DNA from: Ancylostoma caninum
Taxonomy: Eukaryota > Nematoda > Chromadorea > Rhabditida > Ancylostomatidae
Assembly (NCBI GenBank): GCA_037903475.1
Contig: JBAJFG010000452.1
Span: forward strand, 62,001 to 126,000
DNA: 64,000 bases
Reading direction: 5' to 3'
Every line of letters starts with the position of its first letter. The first letter of the stretch is position 1. The translations under genes were made by a program, and so were the position numbers. Below, in pieces: positions 47,584 through 60,657 of this stretch. The notes beneath the pieces are model-generated. The model searched no databases. It was given only the letters and a program-made list of their open reading frames with translations, and was not told where the DNA came from.

Positions 47584-49745
47584 AAGTGGTGGTAAACATG
47601 CGCCGGTCTCAGGTAAAGAGACACACGGGCCCATTGGTCGGAATTTTCCTGTGGGTTCAGCTAGCTGGGCCAGTGGTAAAGTAGCGCTGGTCCCATCCAA
47701 GGTGCACACGGGTGCATTCGTCAGGGCTTTCCCTTGGGTTCGATTGTGCCAGTGGTAAACATGTGCTGGTCTCAGGTAAAGGGGCACAAAGGTCCATGGT
47801 CAGAATTTTCCCGCCAGTGGTAAACAGATGCTGGTCTCTGGTGAAGGGGCACACGGGTCGTTGCTCAGCTCTTTCCCTTGGGTTCGACTGGGCTAATGGT
47901 AAAAAGGCGCTGGTCTGAAGTAAAGGGACACAAGGGTCCGTTGGTCAGAACTTTCCCGCCAGCATAAACAGGTGCTGATCCGTGGTAAAGGGGCACACGG
48001 GTCGTTCGTCAGTATTTTGCCTTGGGTTCGACTGGGCTAATGGTAAAAAGGCGCCGGTCTTAGGTAAAGGGGCACATGGGTCGTTGGTCAGCATTTTCCC
48101 TTGGGTTTGACTGGGCCAGTGGTAAACATGCGTTGGTGTCAGGTTAAGGGGCACACGAGTCCGTTGCTCAGAATTTTTTTTTTGGATCGACTGGGCCAGT
48201 GGTAAAGTAGCGCTGGTCCTCTCTAAGCTGCGCACGGGTCCGTTGGTCAGGATTTTAACCTTGACTGCGATTGTCAGCAGCAAAATTGCGCCGGGCTCAG
48301 ATAAAGGGGCACACTTGTCGCGCCAGTTTCAGGTAAAGGGGCACACGGGTCCGTTGGTCAGAATTTTTCCGCCAGTGGTAAACAGTTGCTGGTCTCTGGT
48401 AAAGGGGAACATGGGTTGTTGGTCAGAATTTTCCCTTGGGTTCGACTGGGCTAATGGTAAAAAGGCGCCGGTCTCAGGTAAAGGGGCACACGGGTCCGTT
48501 GGTCAGAATTTTTCCGCCAGTGGTAAACAGTTGCTGGTCTCTGGTAAAGGGGAACATGGGTTGTTGGTCAGCATTTTCCCTTGGGTTCGACTGGGCCAAT
48601 GATAAACAGGCGTCGGTCTCAGGAAAAGGAGCACACGGGTCTATTGGTCAGGACTTTCCCTTGGGTTCGACTGGGCCAGTGGTAAACAGGCGCCGCTCTC
48701 AGGTAAAGATGCACACGTGTCCGTTGGTCAGGACTTTCCCTTGGGTTCAACTGGGCCAGTGGCAAACATGTGCTGGTTTCAGGTAAAGGGGCACACGGGT
48801 CCGTTGGTCAGAACTTTCCCGCCAGTGGTAAAGAGGTTCTGGTCTGTGGTAAAGAGGCACACGGGTCGTTGGTCAGCACTTTGCCTTGGGTTCGACTGGG
48901 CTAATGGTAAAAAGGCGCTGGTCTCAGGTAAAGCGGCACAAATGTCCGTTGGTCAGGACTTTCTCTTGAGTTTGACTGGGCCAGTGGTAAATAGGTGCTG
49001 GTCTTAGGTAAAGGCGCACACGTGTCCACTGGTCAGAACTTTCCCTTGGGTTCAACTGGGCCAGTGGTAGACAGGCGTTGGTCTCAGGTTAACGGGCGCA
49101 CGAGTCTGTTGCTCGAAATTTTTTTTTGGGATCGACTGGGCCAGTGGTAAAGTAGCGCTGGTCCCCGCTAAGCTGCGCACGGGTCCGTTGGTCAGGATTT
49201 TCCCTTGACTGCGATGCCCTCAGCAGCAAAACTGAGTCGGGCTCAGATAAGGGGCACACTTGTCGCGTCAGTCTCAGGTAAAGGGGCACACGGGTCCATT
49301 GGTCAGAATTTTCCCGCCAGTGTTAAACAGGTGCTGGTCTCTGGTAAAGGGGCACACGTGTCGCGCCGGTCTCAGGTAAAGGGGCAAAAGAGTCCGTTTG
49401 TCAGGATTTTCCCTTGGGTTCGACTGGGCCAATGATAAACAGGTGCTGGTCTCAGGTTGAGGGGCACACGGGTCCGTTGGTCAGGATTTTCCCTTGACTG
49501 CGACGCTGTCAGCAGCAAAGTTGCGCCGGTGTCAGATAAAGGGGCACACTTGTCGCGCCGGTCTCAGGTAAAGCGGCACACATGTACACATGTCCACTGG
49601 TCGGTATTTTCTGTTGGGTTCGACTGGGCCAGTAGTGAAGTGGCGAGGTCTGTTGGTCGGGATTTTCCCTCGAGTTCGGCTGGCTGGCTCAGTGGCAAAG
49701 CGGTGTTGGTTTCAGGCAAAAGGGAGACGTGTTCGTTGGTCGTCA
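47584..49745. repeat. Minisatellite array, about 80 bp unit, roughly 28 copies
   Basis: Units follow the order GGTAAACAGGCGCTGGTCTC, AGGTAAAGGGGCACACGGG, TCCGTTGGTCAGGATTTTCC, then CTTGGGTTCGACTGGGCCA. Many are 80 bp; a shorter class lacks the GGGTTCGACTGG block and runs CCCGCCAGTGG instead. A third class contains ACTGCGA..GTCAGCAGCAAA. The class order varies, suggesting higher-order duplication. Open frames on both strands (for example 48243-48602 and 47945-48283) arise only from the repeat and shift frame with each unit, so they are not genes. Confidence 0.9.
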
Positions 49746-49984
49746 AAAAAAGAAGGTCGTGGTCGTGAAAAATTTCAATCAGTCAATTTTGGCATTTTGT
49801 GATTCCTCGGCAAGCTGTTTGCCACTGTTTAGTTTGAGTATCTCAAAATCTAGTTTCATTCAGACAGGCGTTGAGACTTAATGAAGTGCTTAATTAGGTT
49901 TGTTTGCAGACAGTCTACTCGAACTCTAATACCAACACTGATAGAATGCGGTGAAACTTTGAGCCAAGGAACTCACGGGGCCGC

Positions 49985-50905
49985 TATTTCGCGCAAAAGC
50001 CTAGACAATAATTTGCGCACCCACTCAATGTATCTCGCCAACCCCTGGATTACCTCCCTTCCCAGAAACTGATATAAAAGCCTGGACAATAAATTGCGCA
50101 CCCACCCAATGTATCTCGCCAACCTCGTGGATTGCCCCTTTCCAGAAGCTCAGGCAAAAACCTAGACAATAATTCGCGCACCCACCTCATGTATCTCGCC
50201 AACCCCGTGGATTACCTCGCTTTCCAGAAGCTTTGGCAAACACCTAGACGGTAACTTGCGCACTCACCCAATGTATCCCGCCAACCTCGTGGACTACTTC
50301 CCTTTCCAGAAACTCAGGCAAGAGCCTAGATAATAATTTACGCACTCATCCCACGTATCCCGCCAACACCTTGGATTACCTCCCTCCCCAGAAGCTTAGG
50401 CAAAAGCCTAGACAGTAACTTGCGCACCCACCCCATGTGTCCCGCCAACCGCCAACCCCATGGACTACCTCCCGTTCAGATCAGGCAAAAGCCCAGACAA
50501 TAGTTTGCGCACCCACTCAATGTATCTCGTCAACCCCTGGATTACCTCCCTTCCCAGAAACTGATATAAAAGTATAGACAATAATTTGCGCACCCACCTC
50601 ATGTATCCCGTCAACCCTGTGGATTACCTCCTTTTCTAGAAGCTTAGGCAAAAGCCCAGACAATAATTTGCGCACCCACCCCATGTATCTCGCCAACCTC
50701 GTGGATTACCTCGCTTTCCAGAAGCTTTGGCAAACACCTAGACGGTAACTTGCGCACTCACCCAATGTATCTCGCCGACCCTGTGGACCACCTCCCTTAC
50801 TAGAAACTCAGGCAAAAATCTAGAAAATAACTTACGCACCCACCTCATGTATCCCGCCAACACCGTGGATCACCTCCTCAAGTATCCCACCAATCTCATG
50901 GAGCA
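49985..50905. repeat. Minisatellite array, about 82 bp unit, 11 copies
   Basis: CCTAGACAATAATTTGCGCA or a close variant recurs at 50000, 50081, 50161, 50243, 50325, 50407, 50492, 50573, 50655, 50737 and 50819. Units continue CCCACCCAATGTATCTCGCC, AACCTCGTGGATTACCTCCC and TTTCCAGAAGCTCAGGCAAA. A decayed copy extends toward 51000. The sequence is unrelated by eye to the neighbouring 80 bp unit. Confidence 0.9.
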
Positions 50906-53900
50906 TCTTCGTTTCCTGAGCTTAAGAGAAAAATAACCAATAACTTATGCTCCTAGTCATTTATCCCATCAACCCTGTTGATCATCTCCCTTCCCTAGGT
51001 CACGTGAATTTGAATAGTCAGCGAATTCAGTTCATTGCTTTGTAATTTCTTAATCACTTTCTTAATCATCACTTGGAACTTTTTTGGTTTAGTATAAATG
51101 AACCACGTCGTGTCGGTGAATATCGATGAGGAATGACAAAGATGATTGGTGGAAATAGGCGCTCGTGATGCTTATTCTCTTCTCACAATAATGTTTTCTT
51201 TCAGTTTTTGTTAAAAACTTTGGAAAAGTATAAAGTTTTCAGAATAAGTTCGGTTTGAATTAGAAGGATGGGATAGTCACATACAGTGGTAATGCTGAGG
51301 GTGTGTGTATGATTGGCTTACTGAGTTATTGACTGAGTGATTTGTACAATACAAAATCAGTTCTGTTCTGTATTTCACGCGGTCCTTGGTATGCTCGCTG
51401 CTCGCGAAAGACAGAGATGGAAAGAACAAAGCAAATTGATCCACGGATTCTGTCAGTTATCTTCTCTCATTCGCTACACTACGTGCTCTTTTTGGACTGA
51501 ATAATGTTATAGCTATACATATACAGTTGTGAAATAGTGTAGCTCGAGTTGAGGACGTGAATCTCACACAACTTGTTGGCGCGCACGAAAAACCACACCA
51601 GGCCAATACTTTCACACTTTGGAAATTAGCACAGTAACGTGGCTTACGGGGCCACTAGTTATCATGTTAGAATATCCTCAACAAAGTTTAGCACCCCTTT
51701 TTGACAGACTTGGCTACTCAGCACATAACCAAATTATGGATGTCCCGTTTAATTGAAAGGCCCCCCTCTGGGCTCAGTTTATGGCCTCATAGATGTCAAA
51801 AGAAGCATGTGACAGTTACGGGGATAGCGTGACAACTAAAGTGCAATTCCGATCACGAGTGCAAAACACATTAATCTGAATAGTTGCTCGCTACAAACGC
51901 TAATGGAAATCCTTAGAATAAGCTCCGAGAACTGAATCACGAAAGGGACCAAGGAAGAGCCTGTAAAACTATCACAGATTTTTTAAGGATCCAGAAAGTG
52001 CTGAAATAATCTACGAGTTTCTGTGGAAATCTCCATTTAAACTCTGCATCAATACCTGGACGAAATACATCGAAAACGCTAGGAATTCCTCGTTGGCTCG
52101 AGCTGCTCAACTGAACAAAATTCCGACATTCACAAGTACGTCTAGGAAGTGGACATATTCGACCACTTAGATATTCAAATGAATTTTAAGAGAATGGAAA
52201 AATTCCACAGCCCAAGATTTTTTTCAGACTCTCGCTATGAATGAGAAAGTTGAATGGCTGAGTAACCAGAAACTCGAACATTTCATGAGACAAATCCAAA
52301 CCCCAAGCTATGTGGCTAGATCTGTCCAACAAGTATTAGTTGTATTCCGGAAGATTACCAGCCTACTCACCAGCCGCTTAATTTTTTTCCTAATCGTCTC
52401 ATGGCGTCATGTGTAAGCCGATAGTATGCGAATCTTCGCAAGTAATCTGAGATTAGCCGCTATACAACGTCCAACGGTCCACTTTTGATAACACAATTTT
52501 GCTAGCGTTATGTTAAAGAAATAAAAGCGAAGAAGCCTAGGGATGTTGTTTAGTTAGTAATTCAGCAATATTTTTATTTCATTTTCAGGATTCCCGACGT
52601 TTTTTGAGCGAAACACATGGGCACCAAAAGCACTGCACCAACTCATATTCGTTTTTGGGGAGTTATGTAACCAGAATCGTTAGAAGGCACTCTCACAGTG
52701 CCACACATGATGGCTTCGGGAAATGTCGAAAAGATTTGTCTTCAAACCCTCTTCTTGGGGTGGTGTTTACCTAGTGGATCCTGGTGCGTACATATGTGCC
52801 TGTGCTGGCCCATAAACAAGCCTCTAAATGAATGATAGATTCGCATTTTCATGTACTCTCCCCCTAAATGTCACGAAGAATAAGGTTAAAAAGGGATATT
52901 CTTTCTTTCTTCATTGTACATGAAATATAATTTCATGTGAAAAAATAAAGCAGCGATATCAACTGGAGAAAACTAAACAACTAGCCAAGGAATATTCTTA
53001 ACATGTTTCCTAGACACACTTCCTTAGCAATTTCCCTTGAAAAATCCAATCCAGGACTGTATAAATACCCAAAAATGAAGATAAGAGATCGTCTGTCTGA
53101 TCAGCCGGGAATTCGACGAAGCATGTTCAATGCGGATGATATGAGAAAATTATTACTATTGTTACCATTGTTATAAGGGGAAAGAACGGGCAAAGTGCAC
53201 TCTAACTGTTGAAGCTAGAATTCCCGAACGTCATGAGAATTTACATCCTTTTTCAGAAAAGCCACTTTCGAATCCAAGAAGAAAATCCTGGATAGTTAAG
53301 AGATCGTGTCACGTTCTACTTCTAAAATTGATAGATTGGGGCTCCCAGCCGTTCCCAGACCGTTCTCTTCGCGTATACTTGATTTGAACTATGGAAATTC
53401 AAGAAGGTGGGAGCTTATCAGCTTCTGATAAGAACGCCATGACGACTATGACGCTGCACGTAGGAGATCGTTCCAGGGCACGTCGGGCTATCTTCCGAAT
53501 TCAAACTTTTGAAGGGGAAGGGGGAGGGCATTTAAATGAACCAGAAGGAAAAAAAAACATCTCGATTTTTGTGTAGCACTCATTAATAACAATCAGTTTA
53601 TTGCATAACAACGATTCTTGCCTCCATCGCAGAAAATGTGTTTCCAGCGCACTGAGAAGTTGGACAATGTTCGGATATTTACACTGCGTTATCAGACCAT
53701 TACTAAAATGAAGGTGTAGTGCTGTAAATTGAGACAGAAGGATCTCCGCAACGCTTGTGCTCCCCCACGTCCCAACAAGAAGATCACTGATTAACATGTT
53801 AGAGATAACTGCGTATCATGGTCGAACGTTGTCTTCAGTCATCTCTAACACGTCAACTCATGATCTGCCTGCTGGAGATAACGACGTGGAGGATTCTAAG

Positions 53901-54061
53901 CGTAGCGGAGATCCTTCCATCCTGATCTACAGGACTGTATTTATTTGGTTATTTTCATTAAAGTAATATTAATATTTGCGCCACAAAAATGTCCACGTCC
54001 TTCTTCGAAAAAATAAATGCAAAATTAAATATAATCCTGATAGCTTCGTCTTCTGTGGTCT
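50906..54061. other. Stretch without a recognised gene
   Basis: Only short frames occur. Overlapping plus and minus frames at 53391-53966 show no motif. Confidence 0.45.
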
Positions 54062-54343
54062 TTAACTATTTTCAAAACACGCGAACTCTGCTCTGGCGAT
54101 GTGTGAAAAGCGAACTAAACTGGTGCATTCGATAATCAGTCGCCATAATCCGCAAGCAAACACTGCCCGGCCGTGGAATGCGAGACCAAAAAGGCTGGCG
54201 CCGTTCACGAGGAGGTCGTCAACATAGAAGCTTCGTAATGTTTCAATGAAATATGGCAAGGGCATGCCCCAAAGGCCTTTCTTTTCCATCATTTCGGGAC
54301 AAATCGCATTTTTTTCTCTGATAGACGCGCCATAATGGCTCAA
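54062..54343 (-). pseudogene. Possible retroelement reverse transcriptase remnant
   Basis: The minus frame of 93 codons contains LPYFIETLRSFYVDDLLVNG. An SFYVDD(x)LxxG string is the catalytic YxDD box of LTR-type (BEL/Pao-like) reverse transcriptases, where it is usually written as SFYVDD or SIYVDN. The sequence after it does not follow the family, and no protease, integrase or LTR was found. It would be a small decayed piece, and chance cannot be excluded. Confidence 0.25.
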
Positions 54344-54966
54344 AGTAAAAATTCAAAAAAAAAAACATGAAAATTCAGCGTATTAGTTGCAACATATTAA
54401 TTACTGGAGGCAATCTAGAGGAATATACGCCAGTAAGAGCGTTGTTAGAACAGAAGTCTTGGAGATCACTTGCAGACCTTGTCGAGAAGTCAACATCTCC
54501 GGATTTACTTCTCAAAACTGTTTTTATTTCGGACCAAGAGCAGATTAATTCTGAAGCCATCCTTTTTTTTTGCAAATATTCTTACGGATAAAAACCTGCA
54601 TTTCCTCTTCATGTACTGAATGGGTTGTGAGTGTTCGCATTTGAAGTTCCGGAAAAGTTTTCCCGGAAAATGAGGGTAGCGGATGGAGTCCAAGCGAAAT
54701 CTCATTTCATCTCTTGGAATTATTCTCATTCATTCAACCTCCTCTCGAACTGTTCATAAATTTCAGCATAGAGTGAAGAACATTCCAGATTTACAGCTCC
54801 CAGCTCAAAATGCAAAAACTGAGTCCTTACCGCACTCAACATATATATGTGTACAGCAAAAAATGACTAATCCAGTTTTTTTTCTCCGAAAATTAGCGAA
54901 ATAAAAATTATTCTAAAATGGGATGTGCAGATATAATATTTGATAACAAAGATTGTACTGACTGAC

Positions 54967-55085
54967 CTTGATCCTGAAAGGAAAGAGACCATTGCGTCCG
55001 GGCAAGTCGCCATTGACACCAGCCATGCGAAGAACATAACACAGCAGAGTATCACGATCACAATGATCGCCAACAGCTCATCCAT
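54967..55085 (-). CDS. Probable first exon of a small membrane protein
   Basis: An ATG at 55085 lies two bases after a TTTTCCTTAAG acceptor-like site (possibly trans-splicing). The frame begins MDELLAIIVIVILCCVMFFA, a single strong transmembrane helix, then WLVSMATCPDAMVSFL. It may end at AAG/GTCAGT (54967). A TTTCCTTTCAG inside (ending at 54975) could instead be the acceptor of a tiny intron starting at GTGTCAATGG. Downstream exons were not found and the family is unknown. Confidence 0.38.
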
Positions 55086-58000
55086 ATCTTAAGGAAAAGA
55101 ATAATCTAGCCGAAGACACGATGAAGCACTTGTCAGGTGTAACCGAATAAATTTACGATTCGTGTGATAAACGACATCAGAATTATGTAAAATAGTAGCA
55201 GATTATTGCGGATTTTTGGATGTGGACGTCGCAAAAGTAGACAATATATTATGCAATCGAAAACATTGAAAAAGAGAGATTTGAACAATGACGACTGTAC
55301 ATGGGCAAAGTTCGCGAAGAAGTTCGTGCTTGTCTTAGTGAATGATGCAGAACGGTTATCAAACGTCAGACGAGTTTTACAACCGAGATAACATAAACTG
55401 AGTAGGTCGTGTAAACAAGTAAACAAGCACAAAGTGCCCGAACGTGGTAACGAGTACGAATAGCTTCGTTAGGAGCAATGCATCATCTGTTGGGAAAAAT
55501 TGCACGCATTTGCACGACAAAGAATGCATTGAGCTATTCTAACTCAATGTGGAAAGAGTACCGACAAAAATCTTCCCCCACTTCAACGTGTACGCACGAA
55601 CGAAGTTGAAAAATCAGTGCCGATGGCTCATGAACAAAAGGGCAGAGAAACGGATTCTCGATTTTCTCGAGAGGCTGCAAGCCTAAGAAGAGAGAAAGAC
55701 TATTTTAGACTCCAACAACTGATTCCCACCCGCTCAGAAAAATTTTGGGAACTGGTTGGAAGGCTGATCACGGCGGTTCTTCGAGACAAGGACACGCTAT
55801 TATTAAACTACCGGATCTATTTGATACCGCGCAACTTATTGAGATGAAGATTACACTCGCTAGGTGAAGTCTGACCAGAACAACACCTAGACATTTTCTG
55901 GGGGATTCGTATGAATAATTCAATGTTACCGACAGTCTGGGGGATTCGTATGAATAATTCAATGTTACCGACAGTTTCATGGTATTAAAGAGTAAGTTTT
56001 GAGAGAACTGAAGCCGCAGATACTAAGGATCCCATAGACAAAATGTTTGAGGTAATATTGATAGAATTGAATATAATACACAAGAAGCCTCACCAAAAGA
56101 TCGCCTGGATCGCATGTGAGAACAGAAAAACATACATATGGGGCAATTCTTTGGTGTTCACCCAAGTCTCTTGTAGAAATTTGTGAATAGGAACGATGGT
56201 AAAGCACTTGGAACAAAAAAAGGAAACTTCATTGCTGAAAACGGCTAAGATGCAAGGCAAGTAGTTGGGAATTAAATGCGACTTTCAAAAGTCATTGACG
56301 GAAGTTTGCACCCTTCTCGACAGCAAATGCCATGTGAAAATTGTCTCGTCCTAAACAATAGGACGATTCTTAAGCGTCGATTGAATTCCTTCGACAGAGA
56401 GCCAACTAGCCGTCTTCACGTATTTACAAACCGATGTGAAACAATCGAATGTGCTATGACAAAGGAAAGAAACGGGAAACATTGAAAGGCAGTTTTCGTT
56501 GTCTGTGGACCAGAAATAAAGAGTACTATTGTTACTGCATACTGAGCCGACGTGGCTCAAATTACATTTTTAGAGCTAAACCGGAGGTATGGCTCTAAAA
56601 CCCGTAAAATAAACGATACAGGGAGGTATAACTGGTTGGCGTTCTATTTGGCTCCTGTCAATTTTTTTCTCGTTGTTCCAACTGCACTGGACGAATAAAT
56701 CAACACTTCATAGGGGACAGTGAACAGATATGATTGCAGATCATATTAGATATCACCTCTGGTCCTCAGCAGAGTTATGTATAATATAAAATTGTTATTA
56801 AAGATTATTAGGACTATAAGACTATTTATCTTGCAATATAAACGTTCAAAGAAGAAAGAACATGGAAATCATTCTAATTGTTTGGTTATAAGGTATGTAG
56901 TGTCAGCCAGGATAGAGCTAAAAGATATAGTGCCGGAGGAACAGATGCCATAGTTTGCAATAATTTTCGAAGAAGATGAATTCACACATGGCAAAGCTAC
57001 GAGAGATGTTCCGGGAGCAGATTAAGTAGACAAAGAATGACGAAACAAAAAAAAAAACTCGAATGATAACCAGTGGTCCTAAGGAATTCTGAAAAATGGA
57101 GTTTTACCAACAAATTTGAGAAATTTTCTATGAACATCAGGTAACATCACTCCATTTCCGTGAACCATCGACCGATCGAAAAAAAAACTTCAGACGCACT
57201 AGCATTGCGTGCAAGTGTACTTTCTCGGTGCAAACGGTGATGAGAAACTTTGACCGGACAGCAGCACCGAATTGAAAACACTGTCCGAATCGACGACTCG
57301 TGATGAGGCGACGCCGACGCATCCTTATCAAATTAGCACGAATTCAAACGTAGCGTCAGGCGCTCTGCTATGGGTCAAAAGTTATACGAGCCTGATATGT
57401 AGTTTAGTGACAATGCCTGGAGAACCATGGTAGGCGTGGTGATAGGGGCCTAACACAAGCCGCTCAGCAGTACCTTCCCTATCTGTGGAATCTGGAGCGG
57501 CACAAATTATCAGCCAGTGATAACGTGCACTGACCGCGTCTATTTACATGGTAATCGTAAGACAAGTCACTACAAACTTTCTACAGTACAGGAGTAGAGG
57601 TCGAATCTCTGAACAACTAGGAAATTGATAAAAACAAGGGAAAGGGTGGAGTACTCTTAAGGATCACATGAAGAGGAGCAAAGAACGAATTCTGCTTAAA
57701 CAACATAGACTAGACGAAAGCTCCAAAATTGTTGTAAAAAATGAGATGGAACAAACTAGATTTGAGTGACTAGAAAGTTAAGGGGACAGGTACCCTAGTA
57801 AATAATTTTTTACCAATTCAAAGCTTTAGAGTCAAATTAGTATTTGTATAATCATATAGGATAGTTATTTTTTCTAATCAAATTGTTTCATTGTACAATG
57901 TGCATGAATTTACGAGTAACTATAGCAGAACACATCTGCTTACAGTAGCGGTATATTTTTTGAACAAGTGAGTGCTGTCAATGTGCTAAGAATTGAAATA

Positions 58001-58119
58001 TTAAACTGTGTTTGCATGGGAGTGATGGATCATTTTCGAAATATTTGAAGAGTGGATTTTTTTTTCGGAAATCAAGAAATTTCCAACAGATAAAGTACCA
58101 GTGAGTCGAGTATTAGCAT
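55086..58119. other. Stretch without a recognised gene
   Basis: A plus frame at 55206-55391 and a minus frame at 57137-57331 have no motifs. The 39 bp duplication at 55897-55974 lies here. Confidence 0.45.
55897..55974. repeat. Two-copy perfect 39 bp tandem duplication
   Basis: The unit starting TCTGGGGGATTCGTATGAAT and ending TTACCGACAG occurs twice back to back without a mismatch, so the duplication is recent. Confidence 0.9.
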
Positions 58120-58345
58120 TTCTTTATTTTCGAACTTCCGACCTTTTCGAACCGCACAGTTTTTCAAATGTACGAATAAACGAATTATTCAATTGCGTAA
58201 TGCACTTTATTGACTAGCCGCACGAATGAATATTTCAAAAATATCCATCATTAGAACACCATAACTAATGTATTATTTGAACGAACCACTTTTCGTTGAA
58301 GCCGAATGAATGGTTGAAGTATTCGGATACTCAAACGTTCTTCTG
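58120..58345. repeat. Decayed ATTCGAA-rich element, possible copy 3
   Basis: AT-rich stretch with CGAATAAACGAATTATTC, CCGCACGAATGAATATTTC and GCCGAATGAATGGTTGAAG words like those of the elements at 20060 and 32305. The unique core is not found, so this may be a flank fragment. Confidence 0.35.
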
Positions 58346-58363
58346 ATTATCAGATGCAAACAC

Positions 58364-58597
58364 AAGTCCTTGCGCTTTTTTTAGTTGCGATTTTTTCCTC
58401 CCCATTGCCATTTTTCTCTAACATGCACTATACCTTCTGAAAGCGCTGTCCTCCCTCTACAATCCTGTCATCAAATGTTTTCACAGAACTTTTGAATTAC
58501 TTGATTTTTGGGCGCGCTTCCGAATCGTACATGATTTGTTCCTAAAGGAAGGCGAATAGGCGGAGAAAAGTGCATCTGAAAAAAAGCGCAAGGACTT
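58364..58597. mobile_element. MITE with 19 bp perfect terminal inverted repeats
   Basis: AAGTCCTTGCGCTTTTTTT at 58364-58382 is exactly inverted at 58579-58597. The 234 bp element has no coding frame. No target duplication is clear. A second copy was not seen in this window. It sits next to the decayed ATTCGAA-type stretch. Confidence 0.6.
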
Positions 58598-59181
58598 ATG
58601 TTAAAACCTAATATAGTCCATTCGATTCTACAGGAACGATTGGTTCGCGGATTCTGCTATCCGAAACCAAATTCTAGTTCTATTTTCAGTTTTATTCTAG
58701 TTCTTTGAACCCCTGGATTCTCTCTGTGATTCCTTTTCCTCTTTAATATTCTGTGTTTAAAACCAAACTGTGACCAAACATGATGAATGAAGGAAAAAAA
58801 ATAGAAAATTCGGCCACATGCACGTCGGTCCATCGAGGTAAGCTAAATGGTCACGAAAACCCGTGATTATCAAGAAAAAGTTTGGTTTTAATTTGTTGTG
58901 TTCCACACAGCGTTTGTATGTGTGCAAGTTGCGAAAATCAGAATGGAGCTAAAATAATTCATAAAACCGTGAATAACAGTAAAGAAATATGAACATGGTG
59001 TCTTCCAAATCTTTTATTCTCTTCGCCTTCTTCCAATACTTGCAGCGAAGGGTTTCAATACGCTTCGCTATTAAATGTAAAACGTGAGAACTTATGCGGT
59101 GGTCCCTAGCAAACAATAGCCTATACTTACGGGGATGGATGGGAAGCATTCCATGCGCTAGAATTAAAAGCTTTTCATTAC

Positions 59182-59292
59182 CGCTTCTTTTCCGTTGGTT
59201 GGTAGAATCGGCAAGAGAAACCGGGAAGCGGGTAGCCATAAGCGAAGTAATTAATCAAACCGACAGCGGCGAAGACAACACGTGCCCGCAGT
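59182..59292 (-). pseudogene. Possible fragment of an amino-acid-transporter-like membrane protein
   Basis: The minus strand reads ARVVFAAVGLINYFAYGY before a PLP and ends at a GTAATG donor-like site. The pattern of R, hydrophobic, IGLxIYFxYG resembles the last transmembrane helix of cationic amino acid transporters (SLC7). A stop lies just upstream without an intervening AG, so the exon could not be spliced as it stands. The frame overlaps other open frames on both strands. Weak. Confidence 0.2.
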
Positions 59293-60657
59293 TTTCACCG
59301 AGGTCAAAAACGCCAGCTAAGACAGAATGGAACCATTTACTATTTACTTGTACAGCTCCAAAATAAAAGAGCTCAATCGATATTCACAACCAGTCGGCCA
59401 GACATTGAGAAATATGGGACGAATGTGTACACCTTGACGTTGATTGATCTTTGTATTTCAGGGATTGGAAGACACGACTAAGCGTACCAAGGAGTGAACA
59501 AATAAATAAAACACTCGTAGGAAACTTCAGCTCTGCGGTTCAAATGTAGAGATCCTTTTAGGAAAGTTGATGATGTTTCCGCAAATTAGCTTCAGTGCTG
59601 TTTTCGGCTCAAAAAGAATAGAACAGGTTCTTAACAACTGCACACGTTCTCGTAACACCCATTAACAATTTCAGCTTGAAAGAAAATTTAAAAAGAAGGA
59701 GTAGGGAATCATTTCTTTCCAGATAGCCTTTTTAGACTTCAGAGAAATGATCCAAAGAGTAGGATCAAGTCGGGGAAACCGTTTATTTAACAAGGAACTT
59801 TGCAGGAAGAAAGATCAATGGCGCTTCTATATTCCCATATTAGGGATTCCACCCTATAATGACTGGGATTTCAGTTCCGCTTAACATTAGCACATCATTC
59901 TATGGCAATTCTTGCTTTTGTCGAAAGTTTCATGCTAGAGAAAGTCAGAAATTCGATTTTATATTGGTTATGCTAGTCTTTTCCTTTTAGCGGACAAATC
60001 TCTCCTCTAGTGCTGTAGAGTCACCACGAAGAACGGCAACAAGAGTTTTCAGAGTCAGAGTTTTCCTGTATACGCTCCTCCCCTAGCTCCTTTGTGAACA
60101 TTACATTATCTTCTAAACTACAATGAAATAGTGGCAGGCACACTTGTTTTGTCACATGCACAAGAGAAAAAATTTCTATTGAAGAATTTTACGATAAAAT
60201 ACAAGAATTATGGAGTGCTCAGCAAGTAAATTGGTCGAAATTAACTCAGTTTCAGGAACCGAAAGCTCAATCCTAATTCCACCTCCTCGTGTGTCGCTTC
60301 TGGGCACGGTTAGCTACGTACCCTGATCTCGTGGGAAGAAAGGAGTGAAGGATAGCATCAAAGCAACTCATCACATGACGGAGATGAGCTGACGTCAAAG
60401 AGATGGGAAAGGACGTTTTTCCACACATTCATCAAAATAAACAGATTTTTCTTCTACACTATGACAGAATTCTCGACACTGGTCCGAAATACCCACCTAC
60501 CATCATCCAAACCATTTCTTAGTGAGAGGGCAAGGCGGTAGATGTGCTGAGCACAAAATCGTATACTTTCTTTCAGGAAAGCTATTTCTGAAGATGTATA
60601 CATCAAATGACCCATTTCCTCTCTGGTAAAGGCCCATCAACTTTTTTCGAAACTCAC
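59293..60657. other. Stretch without a recognised gene
   Basis: AT-rich sequence with scattered short frames. No motif or repeat could be supported. Confidence 0.45.

Noticed and set aside
47945..48786. Overlapping open frames of 112-119 codons in the 80 bp array
   Set aside because: They consist wholly of tandem units whose length is not a multiple of three, exist on both strands and change frame between units.
58949..59366. Opposing 90-96 codon frames
   Set aside because: Only a short segment on the minus strand resembles a transporter helix; the frames themselves lack family signatures.
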